From Chitinophagaceae bacterium PMP191F (lineage in GTDB: Bacteria > Bacteroidota > Bacteroidia > Chitinophagales > Chitinophagaceae), in assembly GCA_001302245.1 (NCBI GenBank), contig LGYU01000012.1, forward strand, positions 99,194 through 163,193: a stretch of DNA of 64,000 bases, read 5' to 3'. The translations under genes were made by a program, and so were the position numbers. Of the stretch, positions 18,001-25,459 are shown piece after piece (position 1 is the first letter of the stretch; every line of letters begins with the position of its first letter). The notes beneath the pieces are model-generated. The model was not told the origin of the DNA, did no database searches, and was given only the letters and a program-made list of their open reading frames with translations.

Positions 18001-21000
18001 CTGTGCAGGCCATATCAATGCATCGTCACTGGTACCCCATGGTGTAATGGCCAATGGAATACGTATTTCATAGAAGTTACTGATCAGGTCATTACCCAAA
18101 CGAATCACACCATACAATTCATTGTTCTTGATATCACCGCTTGACACCTTAGACTCTGCGTGCATGTACATCTGCAAACGCCCGTAACGACGCAGGTCCA
18201 GACTCATGGTTTTAAATACACCACGCACATCCCTGCGGGCAAGATTACATACCTGTAAGCTCAGTGATTGTTCGTTCAGCAACAGGTTCACGTTGTTGTT
18301 ACTCAACTGCTGCTGGCGTACTACACCGGGAGGTGTTTTATAAGGAATAGGATAACGTGAACTGTTTTCTTCCACGTTTACCGCAAGCTGGTTGACAACA
18401 GTATTGGTATTGACAGGAATGGTTACATACTGTCCTGTTGTATCTAACAAATAGTTGAACTGACGCCACTGGTTACGCACCAGTTCCAGTTTGGCAAAAC
18501 GGAGGATCACAGAATCCTGGAAACCTGTCAGGTACATACGCACAAAACGGATCGATTTGAAATCCGGGATATCACCTACTTTCTGTTGGTATTCAGAAAT
18601 AGGAATGCGGAACAGGTACCATTTTTCCTGCATACCATTGGTAGGTGTAAAGGTGCGGGTATCAGTAATGAAATTCTGTCCTACCTGGAACTGGCTTGAT
18701 TTCAATTCTACCTTATACTGGAAATATTCTTCCAGTTCGTTCATGGTATTGTCTTTATTGAACTCTTCCTGGTCAGGATACAGGGTAAAGGCATTTACAT
18801 ACTGATCACCTGAAGAGGCTACCGGTGAGTTGCCCTGCGGGTTGTTTACATTTTTATAGCGACCGAGGATACCCGTTGAAGCAGCATCATAAGTAGCATC
18901 GCGATAATTTTTAAAGTCATCATTAGCGGGATCGTTCAATGCCTGCTGGTAAATAGCAGAACCGGTACCAAAATTAGCAGCCAGCCTGTTGAGGTAAGTA
19001 GCAAATTTGCGACGTTCTGCATCATTGTCCAGGCCATCAAAACCGGCATCCTGCAAAGGACGGTCTGCCGGATCATTACTGAATGCATTGGTTACCTGTA
19101 TAGAGTTGGCCGGCACCTTACCCCACCTGGTAGACGAATCTTCCAGTGCTTTTGTTACTGCACCGCTGATACCGTTCTCAAAAAAACGTTTACCATCTTT
19201 CAATACATCCTCTGATATATTACCCAGGTTAAAATACAATTCCCCACCTGTACTGTTAGGCATTTTCAGGAAGGGGTCCTGTAACCAGAACTCAATATAT
19301 TGTACGTTGCCTGTTTCAAAGTCAACCTGGTCAAGACCACGCATAATACCACCCCATCGTTTTTGCGGATTCAGCAATTCGCCACTGGCTGTAATATTAG
19401 TAGCATCAAAATTGTAAGGGCCCCTTTGTTTGGGATAGAACGCCATGTCAAAGGTTACCAGCTGCGCCTGTCCGTAGTCGGGCGTTTTGTTGGGATAGAT
19501 CTGTGTTACCAGTACCGGACGCACACGCGGATCGGTCAGGTCTTCATAATTCCTTACCGGGTTATTGGCATTCTTTTTATCCTGTAATACAGACTCAATA
19601 TTATACCATGACAATTTTGCCCTGTTGAAACCATAGTCCAGTGAATCCATCAATGTGGCTTCGGGGAACAGGCCATTGTTGGCCGGCGTAGATGACAAGC
19701 CCCAGCTTACCAGTGGAAAACGCAGGTCAATTGAACTGCGGCTGCCTTCAAAATCATCAATAAAGATCAGGCCATTGCTACCGGAACCGATCTGTTTCGG
19801 GTGACCGGGTTTCAGGTAAGCCGCTTCGCCATAAGCCGTAATGGTACTCATTTCGGTGGTATGGTAAAAAGGCAGCTTGTCCAGCAGGCGTGTTAAACGG
19901 GGCACTTCTGTACGATAGTTGAAGTCAATACCATACATGGTGTTACGGATGGGATCATCGTTGTACCCTGTTTTGGTAAAGAAAGGACGTTCGCCCAAAC
20001 GCTCGTACGTCATACCTATATTCAATGCTTCTTTCGCAGTATTTTTTACATTGTAATCGGCACGTATACCTAAAAAGTTTCGCTGCTGAATACCAAAGGC
20101 TGCATTGTCCTCATAATTTACATTCACCGGTACCCCTGAATTTAAAATAGCCTGGTTCAGGATCCTTACAGTACCCAGTGAATAATCCACCATGTAATCT
20201 ACATTCTCTACCAGCGTTTGGCTACCGGCTGATACACTTACCGATCCCTGCGATATATTGAATGCGCCCAGGCTGATCTCGGAAGTAGATGTTCCTTTGG
20301 CATAACCACTGATAATATACCTGTCAAGGTTAGCATAGGTCTTTGCGATCTCTTTAATGGTATCGTACAGTGGGTAATAGACATACTTATCCCTCAGGGA
20401 TTGCGGACTACTGGCAAAAGCTGCTGTTTCCAGGTCTTTACCAAAAGGTTCAAGAAACGGGAAGATGATCCGCGCCTGTTGCGAGACGACCGTATATCCT
20501 TCCAGGTAGTCAAATACCCCATCGGGCGTGGGGTCATTCCGGCTGTTCAACCTGTCAAGGTTCAGTACCGTGATTAACGGCACTTCTTTCTGATCGCCTT
20601 CCGGCAGATAACGTTTCTGACCCAGGCTGGGTTGATCATATAATACATTCAGCTTAAAATCGCCGGGCTGTATATTAGATAAATAACTACCACTTTTTGT
20701 TTTAAGCGTATAAACGTTTTTCATCATCAGGTCCCACAAAGGCAGTTGTGTACGCTGTGATGTTGCTTTCAGCAATTTCAGGAACAGTATTTTCTGTATA
20801 CCTGCAGTGTTGGTAGTGGTATCGGGTGGTACATCCTGTGAAAATTCACCTACCTGGAAAATACGGCCATTGTAACTATACTGATAAGCTACTGCCAGTA
20901 CTTCATCTGACTGCAGCGGCTGGTTAAGTGAAAGAAAGCCCAGTTGTGCATTGAATGTATAATCAGAAGCCGTGAGCTTGCGGGCAAATGTTTTTTCAAA

Positions 21001-22263
21001 ATCCTGTACAGGTTTCAGTCCCATGGCCGACAACATGGTGGTAACCGAAGAGGAAACACGGATGCCGGACTGGTTAATAATATTACGGTACAGGTTGTTG
21101 GCATCATTGAAAGGATATGGCTGCGGCGTATTGGGCGCCACAACAGGGTTGTACGGTTGTGTTTCACCCAGGTCCATCAAACCTACCACATCACGCGTGT
21201 CGGTGGTAGTACCATTCCTGTTGGTGACCCATACTTCCATACGCAGTATCTGCACCTGTGAATTCACTTTGGGCAACTGCGACATGGCCTTATTAAAGTT
21301 ATTCCGGAAGAACTGCGCCATCAGGAAGTGACGGTTCTCATCGTAATCATCTACTTTGAATTCAAAATAGGTATTGGTGGCACCGCCCTGTACACCCAGC
21401 GACTGGCGTTGTGAACGCTGATTGGCCAGCACACCGGTCAGTGACAGTTTTCCAAACTGCAACTGTGTTTTAATACCAAATAATTGCTGTACACCTGGTA
21501 TCAGTGTTCCTTTGGAAGAAAAGGACACGTTACCCGCTTCAATTTTGCGGATGATCTCGTCCTGTGTACCGGTATAATCCAGCTTCAACTGGTTTTCCCA
21601 GTCCATGTTTGCCAGTGTATTGTAACTGATCGGCAGTTTCATTTTATCGCCGATATTGGCAATCACGTTCAGGTTGGCGCTCATATCGAAATCGAAACCA
21701 CCGGTACGGCGGGCTCTTTCGGGCAAGGCAGGGTTTTTGACATTCTGCCCCTGGTAACCCGCCAGGATATTTACATCGCCCTGCGGACGGATATCAATTT
21801 TGCCATTTCCGAAAATGCGGTTGAACAGGTTGTCGGTAATAGCTTGTTTGGGACGCAGCAGTTTCCGATTGAGTGTATTGCTCATATCGGAACGTTTTTT
21901 AAAGTAATCATCTTCAGCCCTGCGAGCCTGCAGTTGCTGAAATTCTTCAAAAGTGAGATAACCCGGTTTGCGGAACCAGGTTGACCCAATTTTTTCAATA
22001 ATATAATACTGCCTTGTTTTGGGATCGTAAACAATTGAGTCTGTAAGGTTCGATGGGTCTGACAGACCAAATGACCGACGGCCGGGGAAACTAAGTCTGT
22101 CTCCACGGCGATCATGAATAGGATACTTCAAGGTATCTGCACTTTTGGGAGCAGAGGTATCCTGGAATGGCGAATAGTATGCTGAAGCTGTAACACAGGG
22201 CACAACAAAAGCAGCCATACACAAAGCCATAGTAATGGCAATCTGATAAGATATCCGGACCAA
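15097..22263 (-). CDS. sprA: SprA/Sov, outer-membrane pore of the type IX secretion system
   Basis: Encodes 2388 residues, close to the roughly 2400 of characterised SprA. SprA forms a very large outer-membrane beta-barrel that is the T9SS protein-conducting channel and is needed for gliding in Flavobacterium. The sequence has a signal peptide, then family features such as YNTLANMDWENQLKLDYTG, IKTQLQFGKLSLTGVLANQ, FIDDFEGSRSSIDLRFPL and the C-terminal strand ANIQIRISLAQ. The start is uncertain: TTG at 22263 follows a purine-rich GAGAGAAAAG and supplies the n-region arginine, while ATG 22230 gives a shorter signal peptide. The gene lies 47 bases after ruvA on the same strand, a linkage also known in flavobacteria, which supports the assignment. 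The frame is intact throughout. Confidence 0.97.
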   Translation of the reverse strand: MVRISYQIAITMALCMAAFVVPCVTASAYYSPFQDTSAPKSADTLKYPIHDRRGDRLSFPGRRSFGLSDPSNLTDSIVYDPKTRQYYIIEKIGSTWFRKPGYLTFEEFQQLQARRAEDDYFKKRSDMSNTLNRKLLRPKQAITDNLFNRIFGNGKIDIRPQGDVNILAGYQGQNVKNPALPERARRTGGFDFDMSANLNVIANIGDKMKLPISYNTLANMDWENQLKLDYTGTQDEIIRKIEAGNVSFSSKGTLIPGVQQLFGIKTQLQFGKLSLTGVLANQRSQRQSLGVQGGATNTYFEFKVDDYDENRHFLMAQFFRNNFNKAMSQLPKVNSQVQILRMEVWVTNRNGTTTDTRDVVGLMDLGETQPYNPVVAPNTPQPYPFNDANNLYRNIINQSGIRVSSSVTTMLSAMGLKPVQDFEKTFARKLTASDYTFNAQLGFLSLNQPLQSDEVLAVAYQYSYNGRIFQVGEFSQDVPPDTTTNTAGIQKILFLKLLKATSQRTQLPLWDLMMKNVYTLKTKSGSYLSNIQPGDFKLNVLYDQPSLGQKRYLPEGDQKEVPLITVLNLDRLNSRNDPTPDGVFDYLEGYTVVSQQARIIFPFLEPFGKDLETAAFASSPQSLRDKYVYYPLYDTIKEIAKTYANLDRYIISGYAKGTSTSEISLGAFNISQGSVSVSAGSQTLVENVDYMVDYSLGTVRILNQAILNSGVPVNVNYEDNAAFGIQQRNFLGIRADYNVKNTAKEALNIGMTYERLGERPFFTKTGYNDDPIRNTMYGIDFNYRTEVPRLTRLLDKLPFYHTTEMSTITAYGEAAYLKPGHPKQIGSGSNGLIFIDDFEGSRSSIDLRFPLVSWGLSSTPANNGLFPEATLMDSLDYGFNRAKLSWYNIESVLQDKKNANNPVRNYEDLTDPRVRPVLVTQIYPNKTPDYGQAQLVTFDMAFYPKQRGPYNFDATNITASGELLNPQKRWGGIMRGLDQVDFETGNVQYIEFWLQDPFLKMPNSTGGELYFNLGNISEDVLKDGKRFFENGISGAVTKALEDSSTRWGKVPANSIQVTNAFSNDPADRPLQDAGFDGLDNDAERRKFATYLNRLAANFGTGSAIYQQALNDPANDDFKNYRDATYDAASTGILGRYKNVNNPQGNSPVASSGDQYVNAFTLYPDQEEFNKDNTMNELEEYFQYKVELKSSQFQVGQNFITDTRTFTPTNGMQEKWYLFRIPISEYQQKVGDIPDFKSIRFVRMYLTGFQDSVILRFAKLELVRNQWRQFNYLLDTTGQYVTIPVNTNTVVNQLAVNVEENSSRYPIPYKTPPGVVRQQQLSNNNVNLLLNEQSLSLQVCNLARRDVRGVFKTMSLDLRRYGRLQMYMHAESKVSSGDIKNNELYGVIRLGNDLISNFYEIRIPLAITPWGTSDDALIWPAQNELNLALDSLVKLKLARNNTGSTNQYYKETDATGRELAILGNPNLGEVQVFFIGVENRTREEACTEIWFNELRLSDINQDGSWAALGRVDVKLADLGTLTVSGSAHSSGWGSIEQRINERSLDNYRQFDMATSLELGKLLPRTAGLSIPFYASYSKTVSTPEYDPYDLDIKLKQKLSAAPASMRDSIRDAAVDVRTIRTFNFTNVRRSNITGKKQKLWSIENIDVSYSYYKEEQHNPLIESNAITRHKAGLGYNYTSTPKFWEPAKKLIKSKSKWVTFVKDFNFNPMPTLLGFRADVNRQFGAFRARNVGGPKNILPETYDKYFTFDRTYNLRWDLTRSLNIDFSAVNKAWIDEDPGRLNKEERQSMWKRFWKGGRTISYQQTANATYTLPTAKLPFLDWTTARVSYGATFNYIAASLLARNLGNTLSNSQQKTVSTRFDFTRLYSKSRWMRALDEDNGPAGPKPPGAAINKNKQDTARRKRDPNEPLQLSGGVKFLGRLLTSIKSIGIDYTENATANIYGYTDSTRALGMNFKTGAPGLGFVFGMQPDTNFINKMAQKGWLTADSTFNFQNSQNYTQKLTITAQVSPIRDLIIDLNLEKTFGKSYSELYKDTTGLGTHFARLNPYTAGSFSVSYISFQTLFAKIKDNEVSDAFKTFQNNRLILSKRLAEQSPYWQGLPANEKFLSDGYYNGYSRYAQDVLIPAFIAAYTGKSPEKVSLMKQNSPNIRSNPFSGILPKPNWRVTYTGLTRINALQKIFTSFTLTHGYNSTLSMNSFNSNLLFKDPFRVSYPGFLDTLTGNFIPYFMVPNITIREEFAPLLDADMQFTNQLTAHVAFEKSRTLSLSLIDYQLSESRTTKFTLGAGLRKRGAFSFLKWKGKPLSNDASFRLDIGIQDDIVANSRLDQSQSLPTSGQKVITITPSIDYVISNRVNIKLYFDQRRTTPKISASPPTVVTRANIQIRISLAQ

Positions 22264-22310
22264 GTCTTTTCTCTCAGGAATTAGTTAGGTAAAAATCCGT
22301 TCCGATAGGC

Positions 22311-22898
22311 TTAGAGTGTTTTTAGAGCTTTCTTAATTATGTCTTCTACTGCGGTGAGGGCAGGTTCGGCTTTCAGTACTCTTTGAACAGCCATTTCTGC
22401 TGCATTTTTTGCAATACCCAGTGCTATCAGAGCATTTAACGCATCCTGTTCAAGCCTATTGCTTTTGTGAGCAGGAATATTATCGTTATCGGTTTTGATG
22501 CGCTTCATTTTATCCTTCAGCTCCAGTACAATGCGTTCAGCCGATTTTTTACCAATGCCTTTGATCCGTTCCAGTTGCCGGGTGTCTTCCTGTGCAATGG
22601 CGGTGGTCAGTTCATCGGGCTTCATCGAAGACAACATCATACGGGCGGTTGCTGCACCTACACCTGATACACTTGTCAATTGCAGAAACAGTTCCTTTTC
22701 AGCCACTTCCGCAAAGCCATACAACACATGCGCATCTTCTCTTATGTGAAGATGTGTATGCAGCACACCATTATCAAGGTGTTGAATTTGCGAATAAGTA
22801 TTCAGGCTGATCAGCAGTTCGTATCCTACCCCTCCCGCTTCTACATGAACAATAGCCGGTGTTTTATACACAAACTGGCCCCGTATAAAAGCAATCAT
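22311..22898 (-). CDS. ruvA: Holliday junction branch migration protein RuvA
   Basis: Encodes 195 residues, the normal size. Domain I (OB fold) begins MIAFIRGQFVYKTPAIVHVEAGGVGYEL. Domain II has the tandem helix-hairpin-helix motifs VSGVGAATARMML (about residues 78-90) and IKGIGKKSAERIVLEL (about 113-128). Domain III, which contacts RuvB, is the last 50 residues (QDALNALIALGIAKNAAEMAV). RuvA tetramers clamp four-way junctions and direct the RuvB motor and RuvC. The gene is followed 47 bases later by sprA on the same strand, so the two may share a transcript. Upstream, TATTTTCG just before the start codon is one mismatch from a -7 element. Confidence 0.97.
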   Translation of the reverse strand: MIAFIRGQFVYKTPAIVHVEAGGVGYELLISLNTYSQIQHLDNGVLHTHLHIREDAHVLYGFAEVAEKELFLQLTSVSGVGAATARMMLSSMKPDELTTAIAQEDTRQLERIKGIGKKSAERIVLELKDKMKRIKTDNDNIPAHKSNRLEQDALNALIALGIAKNAAEMAVQRVLKAEPALTAVEDIIKKALKTL

Positions 22899-23286
22899 GT
22901 CGCGAAAATAGAGGAAATTACCCGAATGTTTCTCGTTTATTGATAAAGGTTTACAATAACAATACAGAGTTGTTTTTGAATGGTTTGGGTTGTGGGTTTC
23001 CAGGTACCGGTTACAAGCTGCAGGTTTAGGTGCGTGCAGTTGGCAATTGCAGTTACGCTACTACCTTAGCCTGAACCTTGTGTCTTTTTGTGTTTTTTAG
23101 AACCAAAAAGGAATCAGGTATTAGCAGTTGGAATTTAGTTGTTAGCAGCAAACCCTTGTCAACTTTTCAACAATTTACATCTTGCACCTTGTACCTTATC
23201 TTCCCGACTTCCTGACTTTTCTGTACATTTACCCCCTTATTTTTGCTACCTATTCAATTTCAACCGATAAACCGCTTTCACCAAGC
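22899..23286. other. Intergenic region upstream of fabH with low-complexity strings
   Basis: No gene is supported, although a frame is open from 23182 into fabH. The left half has an imperfect TTGTGTCTTTTTGTG run near 23079-23096 and the words GCAGTTGG/TTGTTAGCAGC. The right half (23160-23215) is a CACCTT-rich string sharing AACTTTTCA and CTTGCACCTT with the region upstream of the SDR gene. A -7 element lies at 23238-23245. Confidence 0.45.
23238..23245 (+). promoter_or_regulatory. -7 element TATTTTTG of fabH
   Basis: Full match to TAnnTTTG, giving a predicted leader of about 35 bases to ATG 23287. No exact -33 TTTG was found at 19-21 bases upstream. Because it lies inside the longer frame, it supports the later start. 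Confidence 0.45.
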
Positions 23287-24288
23287 ATGAGTCAAAAAAT
23301 TACTGCCGCTATCACTGCTGTGGGCGGCTACGTTCCCGAAGACAGGCTAACCAACTTTGACCTGGAGAAGATAGTTGACACAAACGACGAATGGATCCGC
23401 ACCCGTACCGGCATTGAAGAAAGAAGAATTCTGCGGGGTGACGGTAAGGCTACTTCTGACATGGTAGTTCCGGCAGTACGGCAATTATGCGAAAAAAGAG
23501 GCATCGACCCCATGGAAATAGATGCCATAATTGTGGGCACCGTTACTCCGGATATGCTGTTCCCTTCTACCGCCAACCTGGCCTGTCATAAACTGGGCGC
23601 TAAAAATGCCTGGGGCTTTGACCTGCTGGCGGCCTGCTCCGGCTTTTTGTATTCCCTCACTACCGGCGCTTCTTTAATTGAAAGCGGCCGTTATAAAAAA
23701 GTAGTGGTAGTGGGTGCCGATAAAATGAGCTCTATTATTGATTACAGCGACAGGGCTACCTGTATCATCTTTGGTGATGGTGCCGGTGCTGTACTGCTGG
23801 AACCCGATACCAACGGATACGGCGTACTGGACAGCAAACTGAAAAGCGATGGTGCAGGCGGTCAGTACCTGCACATGAAGGCCGGCGGTTCTTTACGTCC
23901 TGCCTCACTGGAAACCGTTAATAACCGTGAACACTTTGCCTACCAGGAAGGTCAGACCGTTTTCAAAAATGCAGTGAAAGGCATGGCTGATGTCAGCGCT
24001 GATCTGCTGGAAAGAAATCATCTTACCGGCAATGATATTGCATGGCTGGTGCCACATCAGGCCAACAAACGTATCATTGACGCCACTGCTGAGCGTGTTG
24101 GTTTATCGCAGGATAAAGTGATGGTGAATATTTACAAATACGGTAATACTACCGGCGCTACCATTCCGCTGTGTTTGTGGGATTGGGAAAGCAAACTTAA
24201 GAAAGACGATAACCTGCTGCTGGCTGCTTTTGGCGGCGGCTTTACCTGGGGAGCAACCCTGGTAAAATGGGGTTACGACGGAAAATAA
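23287..24288 (+). CDS. fabH: 3-oxoacyl-ACP synthase III (KAS III)
   Basis: Encodes 333 residues from ATG 23287, the usual FabH length; the 35 residues added by an upstream start are not family-like. FabH condenses acetyl-CoA or a branched acyl-CoA with malonyl-ACP to start fatty acid synthesis. The catalytic triad is visible: Cys117 in [12 protein letters not shown], His257 in VPHQANKRI and Asn287 in [24 protein letters not shown] near residue 31 is the CoA-binding tryptophan region. The cytoplasmic enzyme is encoded alone, with a GC-rich terminator immediately downstream. fabD lies 3.5 kb away on the other strand, so this is not the compact plsX-fabH-fabD operon seen in many bacteria. Confidence 0.97.
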   Translation: MSQKITAAITAVGGYVPEDRLTNFDLEKIVDTNDEWIRTRTGIEERRILRGDGKATSDMVVPAVRQLCEKRGIDPMEIDAIIVGTVTPDMLFPSTANLACHKLGAKNAWGFDLLAACSGFLYSLTTGASLIESGRYKKVVVVGADKMSSIIDYSDRATCIIFGDGAGAVLLEPDTNGYGVLDSKLKSDGAGGQYLHMKAGGSLRPASLETVNNREHFAYQEGQTVFKNAVKGMADVSADLLERNHLTGNDIAWLVPHQANKRIIDATAERVGLSQDKVMVNIYKYGNTTGATIPLCLWDWESKLKKDDNLLLAAFGGGFTWGATLVKWGYDGK

Positions 24289-24305
24289 CACCAGTTCAAC
24301 ATTAT

Positions 24306-24348
24306 ACCCCCCCCCCCGGTGCATTGCTGTGCCGGGGGGGTGTTGTTT
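24306..24348 (+). terminator. fabH terminator with an 11-base C tract
   Basis: Eleven consecutive C (24307-24317) face seven G (24334-24340), with GGTGCA/TGTGCC pairing (two wobbles) closing a TTGC loop, then TGTTGTTTG. The unequal C and G runs allow the stem to slip. It lies between convergent genes. Confidence 0.65.
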
Positions 24349-24368
24349 GAATACTGCCACCGCTTTTT

Positions 24369-24587
24369 TTAGTTTACGCACAATTCAAAAGGACTATGGC
24401 AGGTGCCTATTTCCTCGCAAGGCGCATCATAATGACAAGCCCCCTGCGGTTGTACAGATCTGCATACTTCTGCATACCACGAGCCATCGATAAAACATCT
24501 CCATAAAGTTTGCGGAGGTACACCCCCTGCTATATTTTTCATTTCAGTGCGGGTCAGTGATTTACCCAGTTGTTGAATTTCTCTCAT
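24369..24587 (-). CDS. Six-cysteine peptide with double-glycine leader (peptide 1)
   Basis: Encodes 72 residues. The leader MREIQQLGKSLTRTEMKNIAGG is of the bacteriocin-type double-glycine kind, where a C39-peptidase ABC transporter normally cuts after GG. The 50-residue core has six cysteines in W-x-C-x10-C-x8-C-x5-C-x5-C-x6-C, with conserved CHYDAPCEEIGTC. The same pattern recurs in the two neighbouring genes. An AGAGG purine run precedes the ATG by about five bases. Known leaders of this shape in Bacteroidota belong to GG-type natural product precursor families; I do not recognise this core. The fixed even cysteines suggest three disulfides or post-translational crosslinks. No transporter or modifying enzyme is nearby. 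Possible roles are antibacterial peptide or secreted signal. Confidence 0.75.
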   Translation of the reverse strand: MREIQQLGKSLTRTEMKNIAGGVPPQTLWRCFIDGSWYAEVCRSVQPQGACHYDAPCEEIGTCHSPFELCVN

Positions 24588-24635
24588 GTGACCTCTTTTC
24601 CAGTTGAAAAATTAAAAATAGGTGCCCGTTGCTTC

Positions 24636-24854
24636 CTATGAGCAATTAGTGGGCGCAAGACAGCTTCCAACCGCTGTACAAAAATCATAACCACAAAAAG
24701 GTGTAGGATCTGTTGTACGGCAATTGTAAAATGCCTGTGTGGTATTACCGCCTTCATAACATGCCCAGCGGATATAATTTACAAGACCGCCGGAAATGCT
24801 TTTCATTTCAGTACGGGTAAGTGATTTGCCCAACTGTTGAATATTTTTAAACAT
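24636..24854 (-). CDS. Six-cysteine peptide with double-glycine leader (peptide 2)
   Basis: Encodes 72 residues. The leader MFKNIQQLGKSLTRTEMKSISGG differs from that of peptide 1 at few positions, while the core is strongly diverged except for the cysteines and a few residues: W-x-C-x12-C-x8-C-x4-C-x5-C-x5-C, with CGYDFCTAVGSC. Conserved leader plus variable core is the usual signature of exported, processed peptides. It lies 48 bases upstream of peptide 1 on the same strand, so the two may be cotranscribed. A small inverted repeat (24864-24883) precedes it. The function is not known. Confidence 0.75.
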   Translation of the reverse strand: MFKNIQQLGKSLTRTEMKSISGGLVNYIRWACYEGGNTTQAFYNCRTTDPTPFCGYDFCTAVGSCLAPTNCS

Positions 24855-24863
24855 ATAACAGGA

Positions 24864-24883
24864 TTGCTTTTTAGTAAAAGCAA
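24864..24883. other. Small hairpin between peptide genes
   Basis: TTGCTTTT and AAAAGCAA form a perfect 8-bp stem around TAGT, directly upstream of peptide 2 and downstream of the frameshifted third copy. It could be a weak terminator or an operator. Confidence 0.35.
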
Positions 24884-24916
24884 CAAAACTTCAGATAGTT
24901 AATAATCGGTGAACAT

Positions 24917-25131
24917 TCATACAGCCATACATTGCGTCATAAAAGAACAGGTACCTGTTATGTCGCAATAATCGTAACCACAGGCAGTTGCAGGATCAAA
25001 TGCAAACACATTTGTACTGATGAGCCATTGTAATAACATGTCCATTCCGGGAATGCAGCAAGTGCCCCGGTAATGTTTTTCATTGCATCGCGCGTGATGG
25101 GAGTACCCAACTGAGACATTTTTTTGAGCAT
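24917..25131 (-). pseudogene. Third member of the six-cysteine peptide family, frameshifted
   Basis: ATG 25131 opens MLKKMSQLGTPITRDAMKNITGA, the same leader type but with GA instead of GG, then EWTCYYNGSSVQMC. From there this frame runs on without family features to a TAA. The other frame continues instead with FAFDPATACGYDYCDITGTC and ends CMAV at 24917. Adding one T in the short T run near 25003-25008 joins the two and restores W-x-C-x9-C-x8-C-x4-C-x5-C-x5-C, the family spacing. So the gene is a member broken by a single-base deletion, unless the base is a sequencing error or the frameshift is programmed. It lies first in the cluster. Confidence 0.7.
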
Positions 25132-25314
25132 CGTGATAAAGTTTAAAAAAGTGAATAAAAACAGGTAGTATCATTTTGCACCGCTTATACAAATACACAA
25201 CGATACTATCAGCATTTTCGAATTTAAAAAACATTTATTGATCTTCGTTAGTGTTAGTAAAATACAACCTGCATATACCAAAATATATTTATCAACCAAC
25301 CCGCAACATGCATT

Positions 25315-25339
25315 CAAAAGTTGTGCAACACAACTTTTG
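25315..25339. promoter_or_regulatory. Perfect 11-bp inverted repeat upstream of the PLP enzyme gene
   Basis: CAAAAGTTGTG and CACAACTTTTG flank CAA with no mismatches. It lies about 85 bases upstream of the -7 element of the PLP enzyme gene and in the divergent region with the peptide cluster. There is no long T tract, so an operator is more likely than a terminator. Confidence 0.45.
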
Positions 25340-25422
25340 CATAAATCTTTCGTCCGCAACCGATCCACATGCCCGGTTACCACTCACATAATACCGGCAC
25401 CTGCAAAAACCTGCAAATGAGT

Positions 25423-25430
25423 TATTTTTG
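25423..25430 (+). promoter_or_regulatory. -7 element TATTTTTG of the PLP enzyme gene
   Basis: Full match to TAnnTTTG, 29 bases before the ATG at 25460. No TTTG was found at the expected -33 position, so the promoter call is partial. Confidence 0.45.
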
Positions 25431-25459
25431 ATACTCACGATAAATTCATACTCGCTCAT

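Larger units (their letters stand above)
25132..25459. other. Intergenic region between the peptide cluster and the PLP enzyme
   Basis: No gene is visible. It is AT-rich next to the peptide cluster. It holds a strong inverted repeat at 25315-25339 and a -7 element at 25423-25430, listed separately. Confidence 0.5.

Noticed and set aside
24307..24317. Phase-variable C tract inside a coding gene
   Set aside because: The tract lies between stop codons, not in a reading frame, so it cannot switch a protein on or off directly.
25132..25234. Long version of the third peptide starting upstream
   Set aside because: The upstream frame (YKRCKMILPVFIHFF) is unrelated to the family, while the neighbouring frame from ATG 25131 gives the conserved leader.
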